This document shows, in pieces, positions 59,844-64,000 of a stretch of 64,000 bases of DNA (position 1 is the first letter of the stretch; each line of letters begins with the position of its first letter). Source of the DNA: a virus; the IMG/VR virus record IMGVR_UViG_3300025379_000005, positions 1 to 64,000 of that record; one strand, 5' to 3'. Below the pieces are notes generated by a model. That model was not told the origin of the DNA and made no database searches. It was given only the letters and a program-made list of their open reading frames with translations. The translations under genes and the position numbers were made by a program.

Positions 59844-62800
59844 TAATTTAGTCCACCTTCATGTTCACACAGAACATTCTTTCCTTGACGGTTTGAGTAC
59901 AGTAGAACAATTGGTATCTCGTGTAGTTGAACTTGGCCAAACAGCAGTTGCAATTACCGACCATGGTGAAGTATCAGGTCATTACAGATTTCAGAATGAA
60001 TGTGACAAGCAAGGTATTAAACCCATCTTTGGTATGGAAGGTTACTTTTGTGATGACAGATTTGATAAATCTGGTAAGAAGGGTGAGAACTATGACCACA
60101 TGACGGTCATTGCACTCAATCAAAAAGGACTAGAAAACCTTTGGGCATTAAGTAGTAGAGCGTATATTGAAGGTAGTTATTATGGTAATCCTCGCTTTGA
60201 CTGGGAACTACTTAATGAGTACAAAGAAGGATTAATGATTACCGGTGGTTGCATGGGTGGTTGTGTTGGAAAGTTCCTTCATGGTACAACTCGTAATTAT
60301 GAAAAAGCAGTAGAAAGAATTTCAAGACTTCAAGCAATGTTTGGTGATGATTTCTATTTAGAGTTGCACACTTACTTAAGTGATGAAAGTATTCTTTGGA
60401 ACAAAAAAGTTGCAGAGATTGCAAATGACTTCTCAGTACCACTACTTGCTGTTAGTGATGCACATTATTCTAAACCAGATGATTGGTATGCCCACGAACT
60501 AATGACCGCAGTTCAAATGGGTAAGCACATGGATGACCCAGAAAGATTCTCATACGGTCCTAATCAACTTTGCATTTTTAGTGAAGCAGAAACTCGTGAA
60601 AGACTAAATTATCTACCAGCATCAGTTGTTGACCAAGCAATTAAGAATACAACTGTAATTGGTGAAAAGGCAAATGCAAGAATGCCAGAGGCAAAGACAA
60701 TGCCTGTTTTCCTTGCAACACCTGAACAAGATGAAAGAAAACTAGAAAAGAATGTTGAAGAAGGCTTTCAACGTAAGGTTCTTCCATATATTAAAGAAGA
60801 AGAATTACCAGTTTATAGAGAACGACTTCGTTATGAAACTGAACTAATTAACAAAAAAGGTTATGCAGGTTACTTCTTAATGGTTCAAGACATTATTGTT
60901 TGGAGTAAGAATGAAGGGCACCTTGTTGGTCCTAGTCGTGGTTCTGTAGGTGGTAGTCTACTTGCTTTCTGTTTGGACATTACTGAAGTAGAACCAATTA
61001 AGGCAGACCTTTTGTTTGAACGTTTTCTTGACCCAGAACGTGACTCAATGCCTGATATTGATATTGACTTCCCTAGAGTTGAACGTCACTTAGTACGTGA
61101 GTATCTAGAAGATAAATATGGTAAGTTTAATATCTCAAGTGTAGGGACACTTAACACTTTGGGTGTAAAACAAACCCTTCGTGACCTTTGTCGTGGTTTG
61201 AATATTAGTAAAGCAGAATCTGACCAGATTTGCAATGTTGTTGAAGACCAGTGGAACAGAGAATTCATGGGTCAGGGCAATGAGTGGGATAAGATTGAAA
61301 AATACTATATCAAAGAGTTTGCTCCTTGGAAAAAGAAATATCCTAAGTTGTTTGAAATGATGCCAGAATTCCTTGACCACATTAGGCATGCATCAGCACA
61401 CGCTGCTGGTGTAGTAGTGTCAAAAGAGTCATTAATTGGTAGACTTCCTCTTCGTTTTAAGAATGATGATATTAGAACACAGTTTGACAAATGGGATGTT
61501 GAAGAACTAGGTTTTGTAAAGATTGACGTTTTGGGGCTTCGTACACTAAGTACGTTGATGGCTGCTTTTAATCTAATCAAAGAAAACCATGGTGAAGATG
61601 TTCTTCCTCACTTCTATGAATGGCAATATAGTTGGGATAAGTTTTATGATGACCCAGCAGTATGGGGAAGTATTTGTGCCGGTCATAACATGGGTATCTT
61701 TCAACTTGAAACAAACAACCTTCAAGGACTTGTAAAGAGATTTAATCCTAAAGACATTGAAGATCTAACAACAATGATTGCTGTATGTCGACCAGGTATT
61801 ACTCGTACAACTGACCCAGAAACTGGTTTGAACCTTCTTGAACTGTACCTTCAAAAGAAGGACGGTAAGCGTAAGGTTACATATAAACACCCAAACATTG
61901 AAAAAGTCCTTGGTTCAACCTTTGGTAACTTTATTTACCAAGAACAAATTATGCAGATGTGTGTAGAACTTGCTGGATATTCACTTGGTGAAACTGACCG
62001 TGTTCGCCGTATCATGGGTAAGCAGCAGTTAGACAAGATGAAGAAAGAAAAGGTTAACTTTGTTGCCGGATGTTTGAAGCAAGGTGTTAGTGAAGATATA
62101 GCATCTAGTGTCTTTAACGAAATGATTGCCTTCGGTACCTATGGTTATAACAAGAGTCACTCCTGGGGATATGCATTGATTTCCTACTGGTGTGCCTACT
62201 TAAAGCATTACTATCCAAAAGAGTATATGGCAGCATTGTTCCGCACAAATCCTGAGATGACCGTTATGTACACTCGGGAATGTAGGAGAATGGGAATTCC
62301 TGTACTAGGACCAGACATCTATGAATCTGGTGCAAGGTTTACTTTGACAAAAAGTGGTTCAATTAGATATGGACTTGCAAGTGTTAAGTATGTATCTGGT
62401 GGTGCAACTGACCTTGCTAAGATTGGTCCTTTTACTAACATGGAAGATTTTGTTGCAAAAGTTCCAAGTAAAAAGATTAATAAAAGAGCAGCAATTTCAA
62501 TGATTAAGTGTGGTGTCTTTGATTCCATGTGTGGTGACTCAAAGTCTGCCCTTTATCAATATTTTAAGGCTCGTAAAGACTTTAAGAACATTGACGGTCA
62601 ATGTCAAGATACTTGTGAGTTTTGTCATGGTAGTATCCCTGCCTTTGATTGTTACGCTGACCTACAAGAAAAAATTCAAGATAGAGTACTTCATGAACGT
62701 GAATTACTTGGTAGTTTGATTACTGCTGACCCACTAGGTGCATATAGAGATATTATTCAAGAAGAAGCAAACTATCCTGGTGAGTCAAAAATGTTTAAGG

Positions 62801-63138
62801 GTGAAAAGGCAATGCTTGGAGGTACCATTACTAGAGTTAAGCACCTAGTAACAAAGAGTGGTAAGAATCCTGGTTCTGCAATGTGCCAATTTTGGGTTGA
62901 GCTTCCTATTGATGAACAAATACTTGACTATGATGAATTGGACGAATTAGAAGGAGAAGTAGAGATTAAGTCTTCCAATGATGATAGTGTCCAGATTGTT
63001 TCTTTCCCTGACTCATTTTCTAAGTTGGGTGAAAAGATTGAAGTAGGAAGCCCTGTATTAGTTCAGGTAGAAAAGATGGACGGCGGTTTAAGTCTAAGAA
63101 ATATTTATAGATTAGATCTTTTGAAGGAGAGTGCATGA
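59836..63138 (+). CDS. dnaE-like: DNA polymerase III alpha subunit (DnaE type)
   Basis: 1100 residues from ATG 59836; an upstream TTG runs inside the previous gene and is rejected. PHP domain at residues 1-280 with H-V-H-T-E-H-S, T-D-H-G, and S-D-A-H-Y, so metal ligands look intact. Palm domain PDIDIDF at 406-412, with the preceding RGSVGGS loop (residues about 374-380) and NKSHSWGYALISYWCAYLKH near 770. Replicates phage DNA. The PHP domain may proofread, as in Mycobacterium tuberculosis DnaE1. No separate 3'-5' exonuclease is seen in the window. Confidence 0.9.
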   Translation: MTDNLVHLHVHTEHSFLDGLSTVEQLVSRVVELGQTAVAITDHGEVSGHYRFQNECDKQGIKPIFGMEGYFCDDRFDKSGKKGENYDHMTVIALNQKGLENLWALSSRAYIEGSYYGNPRFDWELLNEYKEGLMITGGCMGGCVGKFLHGTTRNYEKAVERISRLQAMFGDDFYLELHTYLSDESILWNKKVAEIANDFSVPLLAVSDAHYSKPDDWYAHELMTAVQMGKHMDDPERFSYGPNQLCIFSEAETRERLNYLPASVVDQAIKNTTVIGEKANARMPEAKTMPVFLATPEQDERKLEKNVEEGFQRKVLPYIKEEELPVYRERLRYETELINKKGYAGYFLMVQDIIVWSKNEGHLVGPSRGSVGGSLLAFCLDITEVEPIKADLLFERFLDPERDSMPDIDIDFPRVERHLVREYLEDKYGKFNISSVGTLNTLGVKQTLRDLCRGLNISKAESDQICNVVEDQWNREFMGQGNEWDKIEKYYIKEFAPWKKKYPKLFEMMPEFLDHIRHASAHAAGVVVSKESLIGRLPLRFKNDDIRTQFDKWDVEELGFVKIDVLGLRTLSTLMAAFNLIKENHGEDVLPHFYEWQYSWDKFYDDPAVWGSICAGHNMGIFQLETNNLQGLVKRFNPKDIEDLTTMIAVCRPGITRTTDPETGLNLLELYLQKKDGKRKVTYKHPNIEKVLGSTFGNFIYQEQIMQMCVELAGYSLGETDRVRRIMGKQQLDKMKKEKVNFVAGCLKQGVSEDIASSVFNEMIAFGTYGYNKSHSWGYALISYWCAYLKHYYPKEYMAALFRTNPEMTVMYTRECRRMGIPVLGPDIYESGARFTLTKSGSIRYGLASVKYVSGGATDLAKIGPFTNMEDFVAKVPSKKINKRAAISMIKCGVFDSMCGDSKSALYQYFKARKDFKNIDGQCQDTCEFCHGSIPAFDCYADLQEKIQDRVLHERELLGSLITADPLGAYRDIIQEEANYPGESKMFKGEKAMLGGTITRVKHLVTKSGKNPGSAMCQFWVELPIDEQILDYDELDELEGEVEIKSSNDDSVQIVSFPDSFSKLGEKIEVGSPVLVQVEKMDGGLSLRNIYRLDLLKESA

Positions 63139-63278
63139 TGCAAGATACACTAGACCACATTTGCCTTTGTGGACACTACATTGAAGACCATGATATAATT
63201 GATGATATTTCAATGTGCTATAAGTGCCACTGTTCTTTTTGGCAACCATTAGATTTTGGATTAGATTATGACCTTTAA
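63135..63278 (+). CDS. Small Cys/His-rich protein
   Basis: 47 residues; ATG overlaps the polymerase TGA (ATGATG). I-C-L-C-G-H-Y-I-E-D-H-D ... M-C-Y-K-C-H-C-S-F-W. A zinc-finger pattern common among tiny actinobacterial proteins. Overlaps the next gene by 11 bases. Confidence 0.55.
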   Translation: MMQDTLDHICLCGHYIEDHDIIDDISMCYKCHCSFWQPLDFGLDYDL

Positions 63279-63402
63279 ACACTTTTGCCATGTTTGTAAT
63301 GTTAACTTTCATCGTGCAGTAGATTTTATTCTTCATAAGCATGAAGAAGTAAAGCCAATTGTAGAAACTTTTGTAGGAGATAAAGATGGAAAAGCCGACT
63401 GA
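63268..63402 (+). CDS. Small C2H2-like zinc-finger protein
   Basis: 44 residues. F-C-H-V-C-N-V-N-F then 12 residues and H-K-H. Cys7, Cys10 and His23, His25 could bind zinc. Starts inside the gene before and overlaps the next. Unknown role. Confidence 0.5.
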   Translation: MTFKHFCHVCNVNFHRAVDFILHKHEEVKPIVETFVGDKDGKAD

Positions 63403-63565
63403 GTGGGAAACAGCAGAGTGCAAAAACTGTTATAGTAAACTTGGTTTAACTAGAGAAATTATTTTAAGTAAAAGTGGAACATGGGTTCACAACAATCCAA
63501 TTAATTATGACTTAAAATGTCATATCTGGGAACCATATGTTGCAGAACCTAGGGAAAAGGAGTAG
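63386..63565 (+). CDS. Small Cys-containing protein
   Basis: 59 residues (EWETAECKNCYSKLGLTREI; HNNPINYDLKCHIWEPYVAE). C-x2-C and a later C-H pair suggest metal binding. Overlaps the previous gene by 17 bases; stop is one base before the next ATG. Confidence 0.52.
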   Translation: MEKPTEWETAECKNCYSKLGLTREIILSKSGTWVHNNPINYDLKCHIWEPYVAEPREKE

Positions 63566-63566
63566 T

Positions 63567-63698
63567 ATGGCTGGTTATGAATATATTGAGATTGAAGTAA
63601 CACAAAAACTTTACAATTCTATTCAAGCAATTGCAAAAAGTTATGGTGTAGATGTTAAGGTATTTATTGAAGATAGATTAGAGGAACTTTATGGCTAG
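63567..63698 (+). CDS. Small ribbon-helix-helix-like protein
   Basis: 43 residues, ribosome site AAAAGGAG. Y-I-E-I-E-V-T-Q-K-L-Y-N-S-I-Q-A-I-A-K forms a strand then a helix, as in ribbon-helix-helix antitoxins or repressors. No toxin neighbour seen. It overlaps the RecA-like start. Confidence 0.5.
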   Translation: MAGYEYIEIEVTQKLYNSIQAIAKSYGVDVKVFIEDRLEELYG

Positions 63699-64000
63699 AG
63701 ATGCTATTGATAAACTTATTGCAGATTTGAACAAATTTACACCTGCTGGTTCAAATAAACCTATTGCTATGAGAGGCAATAGTATTGAGAAGATTAATGC
63801 TATCCCTACTTTCTCCCCTGCACTTGACTATCTACTTGCTGTAGGCGGTTGGCCTGAAGGTAAAATGATTGAACTCTTTGGTAAGGAACACTCAGGTAAA
63901 AGTTCATTTGCTTTAATGGCATTGAAGGACTGCTATGACTATTACAAGGGTGAAAAGTTGGTCGCCTATATTGACTTGGAACATCGTTTTAATCCTGATT
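63691..64000 (+). CDS. RecA/UvsX-like recombinase, 3'-truncated
   Basis: 103 residues before the window ends. RecA core start: P-A-L-D-Y-L-L-A-V-G-G-W-P-E-G, Walker A G-K-E-H-S-G-K-S, and Y-I-D-L-E-H-R-F-N-P in place of the I-D-A-E-H-A motif. Recombination and repair at the fork. The rest lies outside. Confidence 0.84.
   Translation, partial: MARDAIDKLIADLNKFTPAGSNKPIAMRGNSIEKINAIPTFSPALDYLLAVGGWPEGKMIELFGKEHSGKSSFALMALKDCYDYYKGEKLVAYIDLEHRFNPD

Noticed and set aside
1-64000. CRISPR arrays, insertion sequences, integrase or attachment sites
   Set aside because: No repeat-spacer pattern, transposase or recombinase gene was seen.

Overview
The window is about 64 kb of a large, AT-rich, tailed-phage genome with a contractile tail (myovirus type). 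Every gene I can support is on the + strand; they are tightly packed, and many overlap as ATGA or TAATG. The host is probably a low-GC actinobacterium, plausibly a planktonic freshwater or marine lineage. This is inferred from a WhiB-type iron-sulphur regulator, an Rpf-like (resuscitation-promoting factor) muralytic domain, a Pyr_excise/MSMEG_6728-type protein, several tiny Cys-rich proteins of the kind common in Actinobacteria, and an actinobacterial-looking DnaE polymerase. No integrase, transposase, CRISPR array or lysogeny module is visible. Terminase, portal and major capsid genes are not recognised and probably lie upstream.

Bases 1-12811 hold tail-fibre and adhesin-like proteins: a 5'-truncated structural protein, two paralogous glycine-rich proteins, a very basic 1043-residue repeat protein, an NlpC/P60-like hydrolase and two modular Ser/Thr/Gly-rich fibres. 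Bases 12821-35185 form the neck, tail and baseplate block: connector-like proteins, sheath, tube, tail-assembly chaperones joined by a -1 frameshift at CCCAAAA, tape measure, a hub with two peptidoglycan-directed-looking domains, a tail-collar fibre, a gp25-like wedge, a baseplate J-like protein and further wedge proteins.

Bases 35219-46575 are accessory: a SNF2-like helicase, the Rpf-like protein, WhiB, three glycosyltransferases (GT2, GT4, GT17), three tRNAs (Arg-UCU, Ser-ACU, Tyr-GUA), an HslV/proteasome-like Ntn hydrolase, a MerR-like protein, a P-loop nucleotide kinase-like protein and a run of small Cys-rich proteins.

Bases 46581-54668 contain the most unusual module. A DpdA-like DNA 7-deazaguanine transglycosylase is in one transcription unit with a 5'-3' exonuclease, a LuxE-like acyl-protein synthetase, a LuxC-like acyl reductase and a class III aminotransferase. 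The next unit encodes QueD, QueE and FolE, which build the 7-deazaguanine base CDG, and then a dCTP deaminase-like protein. QueC and QueF, which normally convert CDG to preQ0 and preQ1, are absent from the window. The enzyme set suggests, as a hypothesis, that CDG is activated and reduced to an aldehyde by LuxE/LuxC and then aminated by the transaminase, giving preQ1 or a similar aminomethyl base for insertion into phage DNA.

Bases 54668-64000 are replication genes: DnaC-like loader, DnaB-like helicase, DnaG-like primase, gp32-like SSB, a DUF1599-like protein, DnaE polymerase and the start of a RecA-like recombinase, with several very small genes.

Ten promoter candidates share TTGA[T/A][T/A], exactly 17 bases, then TA[T/A]A[A/C/T]T. 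In five of them the -35 box contains the TGA stop codon of the gene before. A 76-base RNA-like hairpin with 24 uninterrupted base pairs lies between ssb and the polymerase unit, and a second possible structured RNA precedes whiB.
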